Origin: Herbiconiux oxytropis
GTDB lineage: Bacteria; Actinomycetota; Actinomycetes; Actinomycetales; Microbacteriaceae
Direction: 5' to 3'
Assembly: GCF_024979315.1 (NCBI RefSeq)
Contig: NZ_JANLCK010000005.1
Coordinates: 124,001 to 188,000, forward strand
Length of the DNA stretch: 64,000 nucleotides
In this document: positions 40,356 through 49,009 of the stretch, in pieces
Layout: each line of letters starts with the position of its first letter
How positions within the stretch are numbered: position 1 is the first letter of the stretch
Notes under the pieces: generated by a model
Databases searched by the model: none
The model's input: only the letters and a program-made list of their open reading frames with translations
Told to the model about the DNA's origin: nothing
Position numbers and translations under genes: made by a program

Positions 40356-40421
40356 CCAGCCTCAGCCTCAGGCCCAGCCCCAGCCCCAGCCCCAGACCCA
40401 GCCTCAGCCTCAGCCTCAGAG
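40356..40421 (+). repeat. Hexanucleotide tandem repeat (CAGCCY)
   Basis: About eleven imperfect copies of CAGCC(T/C), with variants CAGGCC and CAGACC, fill the gap between the stops of the convergent acyltransferase and cupin genes. The last copy reaches the cupin stop region. Confidence 0.75.
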
Positions 40422-40820
40422 GATGTAGACCTTCCGCAGCGTCTCGGTGATCGTCCAGCGTGTGCGGGTGCCGGCAGCCAACCGCCCGACAGTGCCCGGC
40501 ACGAGCTCGAGCGACTCGGGCAGCTCCCCCGCACCTATCTCTCCGGCCTCCCCACCATCGACCGGGCTCAAGAACTCGACCCGCCCACGACCCGCCAGCA
40601 CCACGAACACCTCGTCGGCCTCCGTGTCGGTCACGACGCCGGGTGTGATCTCCCACAGCCCGATCCGCCGATCACCCTCGGCCACGAGTTCTGCGGTCGC
40701 GGTGGTCGGCGCGCCGGCCACCACGTCGTCGGGCGCCACGGCCTCGTGCTCGAGGTCGCCCTCGAGTGCCGCCACGGCAGCGTTGGCCGGCAACGCGAAT
40801 TCGTCCCGCACCTCAGTCAT
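40416..40820 (-). CDS. Small cupin-domain protein
   Basis: A 134-aa cytoplasmic protein starting MTEVRDEFALP. The single cupin barrel (~45-134) has RRIGLWEITPGVVTDTEADEVFVVLAGRGRVEF and ELVPGTVGRLAAGTRTRWTITETLRKVYI, the pattern of DUF861/(S)-ureidoglycine-type cupins, although the canonical His ligands of motif 1 are absent (TEADEVFVVL). It may therefore not bind metal. The function is unknown. The next gene on the strand lies 51 bp upstream. Confidence 0.75.
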   Translation of the reverse strand: MTEVRDEFALPANAAVAALEGDLEHEAVAPDDVVAGAPTTATAELVAEGDRRIGLWEITPGVVTDTEADEVFVVLAGRGRVEFLSPVDGGEAGEIGAGELPESLELVPGTVGRLAAGTRTRWTITETLRKVYIL

Positions 40821-40871
40821 GTCACGTCTCACTCTCGTCGTTCGAAATCACGCTCGGCCGCAGGGATCAAG

Positions 40872-41312
40872 TCACCAGGGAGACCACGTGCGGAGCTCAT
40901 CCGCCGTCATGGGCCTGAGCGAGTAGGGCATCGGCCACGAGAGCGAGAACTGCTGAAGCGACGCAGTCACGTCGCCGAAGTCGTCCCTCTTCACCAGGAT
41001 GCCGGCAGTGCTGACCTCGACGATCCGCACGCGCACGTCGCCGGCTTCACCGCCCGCCACGTCGCCGGCTTCACCGCGTTCACCGTCCGCGCTCCCGTCG
41101 CCGGCCTGCCGCAGCAGGTAGGCGTCAGCGAGATACCCGATCCCGAGTTCATCGAGCAGTTCCTCGGCCTCGAGCCACTCGACGGCGGCCGATCGGTCCC
41201 GCCCCAGCAGGTCCACGGCCACGAACCCCTCGCCCTCGGGCCGCATCCACCCCACGAGCTCGCCGTCCCCACGACGATGCTCGATCCAGGAGTCACGGGG
41301 CCCGCGGTTCAT
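40872..41312 (-). CDS. Hypothetical protein with internal repeat
   Basis: A 146-aa soluble protein: WIEHRRGDGELVGWMRPEGEGFVAVDLLGRD at the start, EEWLEAEELL-type helix and ILVKRDDFGDVTASLQQFSLSWPMP, and a C-terminal LRPMTADELRTWSPW. Near residues 78-92 the motif EAGDV occurs twice; at DNA level a 20-bp unit is repeated exactly at 41034-41053 and 41058-41077. A TACCCT -10 box 6 nt before the ATG supports the start. I do not recognise the family, but similar single-domain proteins are common in Microbacteriaceae. Confidence 0.6.
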   Translation of the reverse strand: MNRGPRDSWIEHRRGDGELVGWMRPEGEGFVAVDLLGRDRSAAVEWLEAEELLDELGIGYLADAYLLRQAGDGSADGERGEAGDVAGGEAGDVRVRIVEVSTAGILVKRDDFGDVTASLQQFSLSWPMPYSLRPMTADELRTWSPW

Positions 41313-41318
41313 TCCCTC

Positions 41319-41324
41319 AGGGTA
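41319..41324 (-). promoter_or_regulatory. Leaderless-type -10 element (TACCCT)
   Basis: On the minus strand TACCCT ends 6 nt before the ATG at 41312. Confidence 0.4.
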
Positions 41325-41531
41325 GTGGCCGACGCCCCAGACCCCGGCGTCACCCGCGCATGCTGTCGATCACCCGCATCGACCCCGTTTCCGCCCGTTT
41401 CAGTTCAGAGGTGCAAATTTGCCGACCACCGAGCCTCCTGGCGCGCCGGATGCACTCTCGTTTGGCGAACCGAACGAATCCCGTCGCCGCTCACCTCCGC
41501 AGACGGCACGGCTCGCCCGCCCCACCGCACC

Positions 41532-43181
41532 TCACCGCTCGACGACCTGCCCCGCCTCCACCACCCACTGGCGATCGAGCCGCACGGTCGACAGCATCCG
41601 CCGATCGTGCGTCACGAGCAGCAGCGTGCCCGTGTACGACTCCAGCGCCTCCTCCAGCTGCTCGATCGCCACGAGATCGAGGTGGTTCGTGGGCTCGTCG
41701 AGCACGAGCAGATTCACCCCGCGCGCCTGCAGCAGTGCGAGCCCCGCCCGGGTGCGCTCTCCGGGCGACAGCTCGTCGACCGGCCGTCCCACGTGATCCG
41801 CCTTGAGCCCGAACTTCGCCAGCAGCGTGCGCACCTCGGCCACGGGCCACTCCGGCACCTGCTCCTCGAACCGCGCGGCCAGCGGCACCGAGCCCGCGAG
41901 CACCGCCCGCGCCTGGTCGATCTCCCCGATCGCCACCGACGCCCCGAGCGAGGCCGTCCCCGAGGAGGGCGCGACCCGCCCGAGCAGCAGCCGCAGCAGC
42001 GTCGACTTCCCGGCGCCGTTCTGCCCCGTGATGCCGATCCGGTCCCCCGCCGACACCTGCAGCGACACCGGCCCGAGCGTGAACGACCCCTGCGTCACGG
42101 TGGCGGCCGACAGCGTCGACACGACCCCCGACGAGCGCGGCGCCGCTCCGATCGTGAACTGCAGCTGCCACTCCTTGCGCGGCTCCTCCACCTCGTCGAG
42201 CCGCGCGATCCGGCTCTCCATCTGCCGCACCTTCTGCGCCTGCTTCTCGCTCGACTCGGCCGAGGCCTTGCGCCGGATCTTGTCGTTGTCGGGCGACTTC
42301 TTCATCGCATTCCGCACGCCCTGGCTCGACCACTCGCGCTGCACCCGGGCCCGCGACACGAGGTCGTCCTTCTTCGCGGCGAACTCGTCGTACTCCTCCC
42401 GCGCGTGCCGGCGCGCGGTGGCCCGCTCCTCGAGGAAGGCGTCGTAGCCGCCGCCGTAGACCCGGTTCGTGCCCTGAGCCAGGTCGAGCTCGACCACGCG
42501 CGTGACGCTCCGCGCAAGGAACTCGCGGTCGTGGCTCACGAGAACCACCCCGCCACGGAGCCCCGTGATGAAGGCCTCGATCCGCTCGAGGCCGTCGAGG
42601 TCGAGGTCGTTCGTGGGCTCGTCGAGCAGCACGATGTCGAAGCGCGAGAGCAGCAGCGCCGCGAGCCCCACCCGCGCGGCCTGCCCGCCCGAGAGCGAGG
42701 TCATGAGCGCCGACCCCGCCAGCTCGAGCCCGAGCTCGGCGAGCACCACGGGCAGGCGCTCCTCGAGGTCGGCGGCGCCGCTGGCGAGCCACCGTTCGAG
42801 GGCGCTCGAGTACACGTCGGCCGGATCGGGCGCACCCGGCTCTGCGGGAGAGGCGAGCGCGTTCGCGGCCGCATCCATCTCGGCGGTCGCGAGGGTCGTG
42901 CCCGTCCGCCGCCCCACATACTCCGCCACGGTCTCGCCGACCACGCGCTCGTGCTCCTGCGGCAGCCAGCCGACGAAGGCGTCGGCGGGCGCGAGCGACA
43001 CGCTCCCCTCGAGCGGCTCGTCGATCCCGGCGAGAATGCGCAGCAGGGTCGACTTGCCGGCGCCGTTGGCCCCCACGACCCCCACCACGTCGCCGGGCGC
43101 CACCACGAGATCGAGCGAACTGAACAGGGTGCGGTGGTCGTGCCCACCGGCGACCCCCTTGGCGACGAGCGTTGCGGTCAT
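41532..43181 (-). CDS. ABC-F family ATPase
   Basis: A 549-aa soluble protein with two ABC domains and no membrane part. Domain 1: GANGAGKSTLL, LSGGQAARVGLAALL, VLLDEPTND. Domain 2: GQNGAGKSTLL, LSPGERTRAGLALLQ, LVLDEPTNH. The linker (~235-310) is charged and helical (REEYDEFAAKKDDLVSRARVQREW) as in ribosome-binding ABC-F proteins. Members act in translation (energy-dependent translational throttle type) or protect ribosomes from antibiotics; nothing in the neighbourhood decides between these. It is a single-gene unit. Confidence 0.9.
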   Translation of the reverse strand: MTATLVAKGVAGGHDHRTLFSSLDLVVAPGDVVGVVGANGAGKSTLLRILAGIDEPLEGSVSLAPADAFVGWLPQEHERVVGETVAEYVGRRTGTTLATAEMDAAANALASPAEPGAPDPADVYSSALERWLASGAADLEERLPVVLAELGLELAGSALMTSLSGGQAARVGLAALLLSRFDIVLLDEPTNDLDLDGLERIEAFITGLRGGVVLVSHDREFLARSVTRVVELDLAQGTNRVYGGGYDAFLEERATARRHAREEYDEFAAKKDDLVSRARVQREWSSQGVRNAMKKSPDNDKIRRKASAESSEKQAQKVRQMESRIARLDEVEEPRKEWQLQFTIGAAPRSSGVVSTLSAATVTQGSFTLGPVSLQVSAGDRIGITGQNGAGKSTLLRLLLGRVAPSSGTASLGASVAIGEIDQARAVLAGSVPLAARFEEQVPEWPVAEVRTLLAKFGLKADHVGRPVDELSPGERTRAGLALLQARGVNLLVLDEPTNHLDLVAIEQLEEALESYTGTLLLVTHDRRMLSTVRLDRQWVVEAGQVVER

Positions 43182-43271
43182 CCCCCCATGCTCTCGCAGA
43201 TCACCGAGCGGATGCGACGTGGCAGGTCAGAGCACCCGCCAGACCGAGCGGCTGCGACGCCGCACCCCGCC

Positions 43272-44720
43272 TCACAACTCCACGCTGCTCGACCCCAGCC
43301 GGCTCAGCAGCCCGCCCTTCCGCGATCCCAGGAGGGCCACCACCACGAACAGCACCATGAGACCGAGCGCCACGAGCGTGAAGACCCCCGTGGGGAACGC
43401 GGGCAGCGGTACGACCGAGTTGTAGATGACGTAGCCGAATGCTCCGGCGGCCACCACCGCCGCCACCGTGATGCCGGGCTGGTGCCAGCGCCGCGCAGCC
43501 ACCACGGCGATCGTGAGCAGTGCCACCACATAGGCGAAGAGGTAGATGAGGGTGAAGACCGACCCGACGAGCCCGTACAGCGACAGGTCCTGCACCCCAC
43601 CGGTGAAGCACAGCACGATGAAGACGACGAGTTGGAACACCATGATGCCGAAGATCGCCCGACGCGGCGTGCCGTGCCTGCGATCGACACCGCCGAGGGC
43701 TGCGGGCAGGATCCGTTCCTTCGACAGCGACAGCACCACTCGCGACATCCAGGTGAGGAAGGCCACCATCCCGGCGAGCATGCCCGCCACGATGCCGAGC
43801 TGGATGACGTAGCTCAGCCAGGTCGCGCCTTCCATAGCCGCGAGGTCGCCCAGGGGGTTGAAGCTCTCGGCGAGCGCGGCGCCGTCGGCGGCGAAGCCGA
43901 GGGTCGTGACGTAGGAGCAGAGCACGAGGAAGAGCCCGGAGATGAGCACGGATCCGTAGAGCGAGCGGGTGACGGTCGACTGCGCGGTGCGGGCCTCGCG
44001 CCCGAGGGTGATGCTGCTCTCGAAGGTGATGAACATGAACATCGCCAGCACGAGCCCGAACACCACCTCGTAGAGTCCGGCACCGCTCAGAGTGAGCTGC
44101 TCGGTGTCGAGGATGCGGTCGGGGTGGTTGGCGAGGGTGATCCCCATGAGCACGAGGATCGCCGCCATCGAGCCGATCTCGATCACGAGCATCACGCGTG
44201 TCGAGAGCGCGACGTCGCGGAGGCAGAGGAACGCGCAGAACAGGATCGACAGGATGCCGAAGGCGGGCACGAGCCACCAGGTGGGCCCCTGGTAGCCGAG
44301 AAGCACGATGTAGTCGCGCGCGTAGTTGCCGAAGACCACCGCGAAGAACGGTGCGAAGCCGATTCCGAACACGAGGATGACGAGTGTCACGACGGTTCCG
44401 GGGATGGCCCCGCCCACCTTGCTCACGAGGCTCGCCAGCCCACCGCTCGTGGAGTAGCGGCGCGCCAGGGCGGAGAAGCAGAACGCGGCGAGACCTGCGA
44501 AGAGCGTCGCGAGCAGCCAGGTGAGCCAGCTGCCGTTGCCGCTGAGGGCAGCCACGAGCCCCACGAGCACTGCAGCCGATGCCGCGGGGCCGAGGGCGGC
44601 CACCGACTGCGCCAGGAGGTTGACGGCCCCGAGCGCATTGCGGCGGAGCTCCCCGCCGTCAGCGGACGAGAAGGGCGAGCTGGACGTGGTGGTGCCGGTG
44701 GTGCGTGCTTTCTGGGACAT
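43272..44720 (-). CDS. APC-superfamily amino acid permease
   Basis: A 482-aa transporter with about 12 membrane helices. The N-terminal signature LGAVNLLAQSVAALGPAASAAVLVGLVAALSG matches the unwound first helix of APC permeases, followed by LATLFAGLAAFCFSALARRYSTSGGLASLVSKVGG and ITFESSITLGREARTAQSTVTRSL (helix 6 region with substrate-contacting residues). GGAGG precedes the ATG. It lies 77 bp after the hydantoinase A-type gene and is probably the third gene of the DUF917-HyuA operon, so it may bring in the amide- or amino-acid-like substrate of those enzymes. Confidence 0.88.
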   Translation of the reverse strand: MSQKARTTGTTTSSSPFSSADGGELRRNALGAVNLLAQSVAALGPAASAAVLVGLVAALSGNGSWLTWLLATLFAGLAAFCFSALARRYSTSGGLASLVSKVGGAIPGTVVTLVILVFGIGFAPFFAVVFGNYARDYIVLLGYQGPTWWLVPAFGILSILFCAFLCLRDVALSTRVMLVIEIGSMAAILVLMGITLANHPDRILDTEQLTLSGAGLYEVVFGLVLAMFMFITFESSITLGREARTAQSTVTRSLYGSVLISGLFLVLCSYVTTLGFAADGAALAESFNPLGDLAAMEGATWLSYVIQLGIVAGMLAGMVAFLTWMSRVVLSLSKERILPAALGGVDRRHGTPRRAIFGIMVFQLVVFIVLCFTGGVQDLSLYGLVGSVFTLIYLFAYVVALLTIAVVAARRWHQPGITVAAVVAAGAFGYVIYNSVVPLPAFPTGVFTLVALGLMVLFVVVALLGSRKGGLLSRLGSSSVEL

Positions 44721-44797
44721 CGGTCCTCCGGACGTAGGGTTGTGGGGATCGGGATCGAAGGTTCAGGAATCAGGGATCGGGCGGCCCGACCGCACGA

Positions 44798-46357
44798 TCA
44801 CAGGGAGCCGATGCTGCCGGCCGCCCGGATGCGGTATCGCACCGCGGGAGGCGACAGGTAGGCGAGCGGGGTCTCCTCGATCGAGACGATCTCGACCGAG
44901 CCCGGATGCGCGCCCGCGGCGACCGCGCGATCCAGAGCCTCGCGGTGCAGTTCGGCGACGCGTTCACTGCGCTGCCCGTCGAGCGGGATGACCGACTCGG
45001 CCTCGGCACCGATCGCGGCCGACGCCGCCCCGATCGCGTTGGCCACGTCGAAGTGGAGCGGGCTCGGCAGGATGTCGACGCCCGGGAGCTCGGTGGGCAC
45101 GAGCGCGCGGCCACCGCCCACCACGATCAGCGGTGCGTTCTCGCGACTGATCTTGGCCTGATCGACCGCGAAGGCGAGCATCCGGTCGGATTCGGCGATC
45201 GCCTCCTCGAGCAGCGACTCGTAGCCGGCGAGGCGGGAGGCGTCGCCGAGCGAGAGCCGGCCCGCGTGCACGGCGGCATCCGTGAGCGTGGGGGTGTCAC
45301 CGCCGAAGACGAGGGCCTTCTCCCGCAGCCGCCACCCGACGCTGTCGGGTCCCAGCCGCAGGTGGCCGTCGACCGAGCGGATGATCGTGCCGCCGCCGAT
45401 GGCGACCGTCACGATGTCCGGCATCCTGAAGTTGGTGCGCACACCGCCGATCATGCGGCCGACGTAGGACTCCCGCGGGAGTCCGTTGACGAGCACACCG
45501 ATGTCCGTCGTGGTGCCGCCGACGTCGGCCACGATCCCCGACGTCGCCCCCGCGAGCTGGGCGGCACCGCGGATGCTGTTGGAGGGCCCGCTTCCGATGG
45601 TCAGCACGGGCGTGCGCAGCGCCTGGTCGATCGACATGAGGGTGCCGTCGTTCTGCGCGAAGAGCAGCTTCGGGTTCATGCCGTGACCGCGCAGCGCCTT
45701 CTCGAAGCCGAGGAGCGCCTCTCGGGCGGCGGCCTTGAGGGTGGCGTTCAGCACCGTCGCGTTCTCGCGCTCGATGAGCCCGATCCCACCGATCTCCGAG
45801 CTCAGCGAGATGTCGATGTCGCCGAGCAGCTCGCGGGCGACATCCGCCGCGGCGAGCTCGTGATCGGCCTTGGTGGGAGCGAAGATGCCGACGATGGCGA
45901 GACCGTCCGGCCGGTCAGGGAGTGCTGCAAGGAACGAGCGCACGGCGTCCGGTTCGAACGCCACGATCTCGCGGCCGTCGAACTCGAAGCCGCCCGGCAC
46001 GATCGTCTCCCCCACCGACACGGCCGCCCGCAGGTCGTCGGGCCAGCCGAACAGCGGTGGGATTCCGTGGCCGGCGGGCGAGCCGATGCGCACAACGGCG
46101 ACGGTGTCGAGGTTCTGCCGCTGCAGGATGGCGTTGGTGGCGTGCGTGGTGCCGAGCATCGCGTAGCCCACCTCGGCCGGCTGGTGGGCGCCGTCGGCGA
46201 AGACCGCGGCCACGGCGGCGGAGACCCCGCTCGAGATGTTCTTCGAGGTCGCGACCTTGGCCGACGCCAGCACGGAGCCGTCGGCATCGAGCAGCACCGC
46301 GTCGGTGTTGGTGCCTCCCACGTCGATGCCGAGGCGGAGCAGCGGTGTGCCGCTCAT
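44798..46357 (-). CDS. Hydantoinase A/oxoprolinase-family protein
   Basis: A 519-aa protein of the HyuA/acetone-carboxylase-like ASKHA fold. N-terminal LLRLGIDVGGTNTDAVLLDADG is the phosphate-1 motif, LGTTHATNAILQRQNL and GGIGLIERENATVLNATL follow, and GIVADVGGTTTDIGVLVNG is the second nucleotide loop; DIVTVAIGGGTIIR completes the core. Such proteins use ATP to open cyclic amides (hydantoins, 5-oxoproline) or carboxylate ketones, usually with a HyuB partner. No HyuB is present here; instead DUF917 precedes it with an ATGA overlap, a frequent pairing. The substrate is unknown. Confidence 0.85.
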   Translation of the reverse strand: MSGTPLLRLGIDVGGTNTDAVLLDADGSVLASAKVATSKNISSGVSAAVAAVFADGAHQPAEVGYAMLGTTHATNAILQRQNLDTVAVVRIGSPAGHGIPPLFGWPDDLRAAVSVGETIVPGGFEFDGREIVAFEPDAVRSFLAALPDRPDGLAIVGIFAPTKADHELAAADVARELLGDIDISLSSEIGGIGLIERENATVLNATLKAAAREALLGFEKALRGHGMNPKLLFAQNDGTLMSIDQALRTPVLTIGSGPSNSIRGAAQLAGATSGIVADVGGTTTDIGVLVNGLPRESYVGRMIGGVRTNFRMPDIVTVAIGGGTIIRSVDGHLRLGPDSVGWRLREKALVFGGDTPTLTDAAVHAGRLSLGDASRLAGYESLLEEAIAESDRMLAFAVDQAKISRENAPLIVVGGGRALVPTELPGVDILPSPLHFDVANAIGAASAAIGAEAESVIPLDGQRSERVAELHREALDRAVAAGAHPGSVEIVSIEETPLAYLSPPAVRYRIRAAGSIGSL

Positions 46358-47415
46358 GCTCCGACCATCATGCCGGCGTAGTCGAAGCCGTAGCCGAAAG
46401 CGCGCGGCCCGCCGAGGGCGATGCCCTTCTCGGTGAGCCAGATGGGTGGCGCGGAGAGCCCGACCAGGGCCACCCGCAACCCGTAGCGCATGCGCTCGGT
46501 CGCGATCGGGTCTCCGCTGTTGGCGTCGAGCAGCGAGATGATGTCGGGCACCATCACGAGCGGCCTGCCGTTCTCGAACGCCACCAGGAACTCGTTCTGG
46601 TACTCCAGGCGCACGGTGCGCCCGGCATCCGCCCCTGAGCCCTCGATGGTGGCCGAGCCCACGACGAAGCCGCCGTCGACCTGGCCTTCGATCTCCACGA
46701 TCTTGCCGCGGATGACCTCCCCTGCGCCCAGGTGCCGGCAGAGTCCTGCAACGCGGTCGCCCTCGAGACCGGAGAGAGCTTCGCCTATGTCGATGGCACG
46801 CGAGATGGAGCCGATCACCGCGGCCTCCCTGGCGCCAGCTGCCGTGAGGGGGTAGCCGGCGAACGCGGCGGCACCGCCGAACTCCACTGCCACGCTGCGC
46901 GCTATCCGCTCCATCCAAGGGCCGTCGATGCTGCGCACGGTCACGACGTTGCCGCGCTCGTCGGCGAGGATCCCGGGGCTGATCGAGACCCCGTTGAGCT
47001 CGAGCGCGATCATGTTGAGCTCGGGGTAGGCCCGGCCGATGCCGTCGGCGTCGACGAGCGGGAGACCGAGGCGCGCGGCCCAGACGATCGGAGTGAGCCC
47101 GTTGGAGCCGCCGATCTCGGCAGGCATGAGGGCGGCGACGGGGCGGCCGTAGATGCGCGACATCTCCTCCACCAGGAGGCGGCCCTCGTCGCCGTTCGCG
47201 ACCTTCTCGAAGAAGATGGTGGGCGCGCCCATGTCGGCGCAGGGCAGGACGAGGGCGTCATCCGAAAGGTCGCTCAGCTGCAGCACCGGAACGGGGCCGT
47301 GGGTCTCGAGGGCATACTTCGCGGCCTGCACCGCGATGACGTCGCCCCCTCCCCCGCAGCCGAGGAACGCACATCCGGTCGCCATGGCGTCGACATTCGT
47401 GAGGTCTATCTGCAT
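46354..47415 (-). CDS. DUF917-family protein
   Basis: A 353-aa cytoplasmic protein matching DUF917: TGCAFLGCGGGGDV, MGAPTIFFEKVANGDEG, PAEIGGSNGLTPIVWAARLGLPLVDADGIGRAYPELNM, and a C-terminal beta domain VPDIISLLDANSGDPIATERMRYGLRV. The family is found beside HyuA proteins and PucR regulators in purine, hydantoin or amide catabolism; its reaction is not known to me. It is the first gene of the operon. A TAGCGT -10 box lies 6 nt before the ATG and a long inverted repeat lies upstream, shared with the divergent regulator gene. Confidence 0.85.
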   Translation of the reverse strand: MQIDLTNVDAMATGCAFLGCGGGGDVIAVQAAKYALETHGPVPVLQLSDLSDDALVLPCADMGAPTIFFEKVANGDEGRLLVEEMSRIYGRPVAALMPAEIGGSNGLTPIVWAARLGLPLVDADGIGRAYPELNMIALELNGVSISPGILADERGNVVTVRSIDGPWMERIARSVAVEFGGAAAFAGYPLTAAGAREAAVIGSISRAIDIGEALSGLEGDRVAGLCRHLGAGEVIRGKIVEIEGQVDGGFVVGSATIEGSGADAGRTVRLEYQNEFLVAFENGRPLVMVPDIISLLDANSGDPIATERMRYGLRVALVGLSAPPIWLTEKGIALGGPRAFGYGFDYAGMMVGA

Positions 47416-47421
47416 GCCGCC

Positions 47422-47427
47422 ACGCTA
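47422..47427 (-). promoter_or_regulatory. Leaderless-type -10 element (TAGCGT) of the DUF917 operon
   Basis: On the minus strand TAGCGT ends 6 nt before the ATG at 47415. No good -35 is seen, which fits an activator-dependent promoter. Confidence 0.45.
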
Positions 47428-47448
47428 CGGCCGCCTTGCCTGGCTCCT

Positions 47449-47498
47449 CTTGTTCATCACGCCCAAGCCACTTGCGACAACTGTGCGTCACGAACAAG
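47449..47498. promoter_or_regulatory. Candidate PucR operator in divergent intergenic region
   Basis: Two 14-bp arms, CTTGTTCATCACGC (47449-47462) and GCGTCACGAACAAG (47485-47498), are inverted repeats matching at 12 of 14 positions across a 22-bp spacer. They lie in the 91-bp gap between the DUF917 operon and the PucR-type regulator gene, with each arm near one start. Confidence 0.55.
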
Positions 47499-47506
47499 AA
47501 TGCAGC

Positions 47507-49009
47507 ATGACGACTGCAGGAGTGGCTGTCGGCGTGCTCGTCGCCGGCGGGGGAACAGTCGTCTCCCCCGGCCCGCCCGATCGCGCCGCCTCGAGCGTGC
47601 ACCTGCTCGAGGACGACGGCAGGATCGACGACTGCGCGCCCGGATCGATCGCCGTGCTCACCCGGGCCGCCGCCTCGCCCGTGCGGGGCTTCCGCTTCGA
47701 CGCGCTGCTGGCCCGCGCCGCTCACCGGGGAGTGGTCGCGCTCGTGCTGCCCACGCCCGCCATCCTCGTACCGCCCCGATTCGACGCGGCGAGCGCGGCG
47801 GTCGGCGTCGTCACGGTGCCTCCCGACACCGATCTCGGGCGGGTGGTGGGAGACCTGTCGCAGGTGCTCGCGGGAGAGGAGTCGGCGGTGCTCGTACGAC
47901 TGCGGCAGGGGATCGAGATCCTCGAGCACGCGGAGGCGTCCGGAATCCGGAGCCCCGAGCTCGTCGCCGAGCGTCTGGTCGCCGTGCTCCCCGGTCTCGA
48001 GATCGGAGCGGCCCGCCCCGGCCGCACCGCCGTGCCCTCGGCCGACCCGGCGCGTGCGGGAGAGGTCTGGTCGGTGCCGACGGCGCCGGGGGCGCACGCC
48101 GACATCGACGCCGTGCTGCTCCGGGTGCTCGCGACGCTCGGTGCGGGTGCCGCGCGGGCCGACGAGGCACCCGAACGCACGCTGTCGAGCATCATCACCG
48201 AGCTCCTCGTCTCGCGATCGGGCGAGTCGTCCGAGCTCGGCGACCGCAGCCGCACGCTCGGCTTCGACCCGGAGAGCTGGCACCTCGTGCTCGCGGTCAC
48301 CTTGCGCCGAGCCTCCGGCCCGAGCACGGGCGGAGAGTCACCGACGCTCGAGCAGATCCGCCGGGAGGAGGCGGTGCGCATCACGGCTCTCCGCACCGCG
48401 CGCACGACGGGCGCCACCTGGCGCGCAGCCAGAGTCGGCGCTGCCCTCCTGCTCATCTGCACCTGGCCCCGGGATCCCGGGCGCGCGGGCGAAGAGCGGG
48501 CACGAGAGAGCGCCAGGGCGGTGCACTCCGCGCTGGTCGAGAGCGAGACCTCCTCCGCGGGCGTGCTGAGCGGAGTCGGTCGCGTTCACCAGGGAGTCGC
48601 GGGTCTGCGCCGGGCGGCGGCCGAAGCCCGCTCCGTTCTGCGGATGGCGCCGAAGGCGTCGAGGAGCTCATTCACCGTGTTCGACGAATTCGGCCTCGAT
48701 CAGGCCCTGGTCGACTGGTTCTCGCTCGACGAGTCGCAGGAGTCGGCCAGACGGCTGCTGGCGCCGTTCCGCACCCTGCCCCCGGAGAAGGCCGAGACGC
48801 TCATGAAGACCCTGCAGGCGTTCCTCGACCACCAGGGCTCGGTCTCGGCCACGGCCACGGCGCTGTTCATCCACCGCAACGCCGTCGGCTATCGTATGGC
48901 CTCGATCCGGCGCATTCTCGACTCCGAACTCGACGACCCCGAGGAGCGGCTCGCGCTGCAGCTGGCTTGCCGAGGCCGCCACCTGCTGCCGCTCGACCCT
49001 CAGCCGTAG
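47507..49009 (+). CDS. PucR-type helix-turn-helix transcriptional regulator
   Basis: A 500-aa regulator. The N-terminal ~130 residues match the PucR sensory domain style (LLEDDGRIDDCAPGSIAVL, FDALLARAAHRGVVALVL). The middle (~230-380) is a GGDEF-like CdaR domain, and the C-terminus has ETLMKTLQAFLDHQGSVSATATALFIHRNAVGYRMASIRRIL, the PucR/CdaR helix-turn-helix. The ATG at 47507 is 5 nt after an AAGAAT -10-like box. Divergent from the DUF917/HyuA/permease operon, it probably activates that operon in response to its substrate or nitrogen status. Confidence 0.87.
   Translation: MTTAGVAVGVLVAGGGTVVSPGPPDRAASSVHLLEDDGRIDDCAPGSIAVLTRAAASPVRGFRFDALLARAAHRGVVALVLPTPAILVPPRFDAASAAVGVVTVPPDTDLGRVVGDLSQVLAGEESAVLVRLRQGIEILEHAEASGIRSPELVAERLVAVLPGLEIGAARPGRTAVPSADPARAGEVWSVPTAPGAHADIDAVLLRVLATLGAGAARADEAPERTLSSIITELLVSRSGESSELGDRSRTLGFDPESWHLVLAVTLRRASGPSTGGESPTLEQIRREEAVRITALRTARTTGATWRAARVGAALLLICTWPRDPGRAGEERARESARAVHSALVESETSSAGVLSGVGRVHQGVAGLRRAAAEARSVLRMAPKASRSSFTVFDEFGLDQALVDWFSLDESQESARRLLAPFRTLPPEKAETLMKTLQAFLDHQGSVSATATALFIHRNAVGYRMASIRRILDSELDDPEERLALQLACRGRHLLPLDPQP

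Noticed and set aside
40356-40421. Tandem CAGCCY copies as a CRISPR array
   Set aside because: The 6-bp units are contiguous with no spacers, and no cas genes are present.
40746-44861. A 1371-codon plus-strand open frame
   Set aside because: It runs antisense through the cupin, hypothetical, ABC-F and permease genes, has His/Glu/Arg-rich composition typical of a GC-rich shadow frame, and shows no domain.
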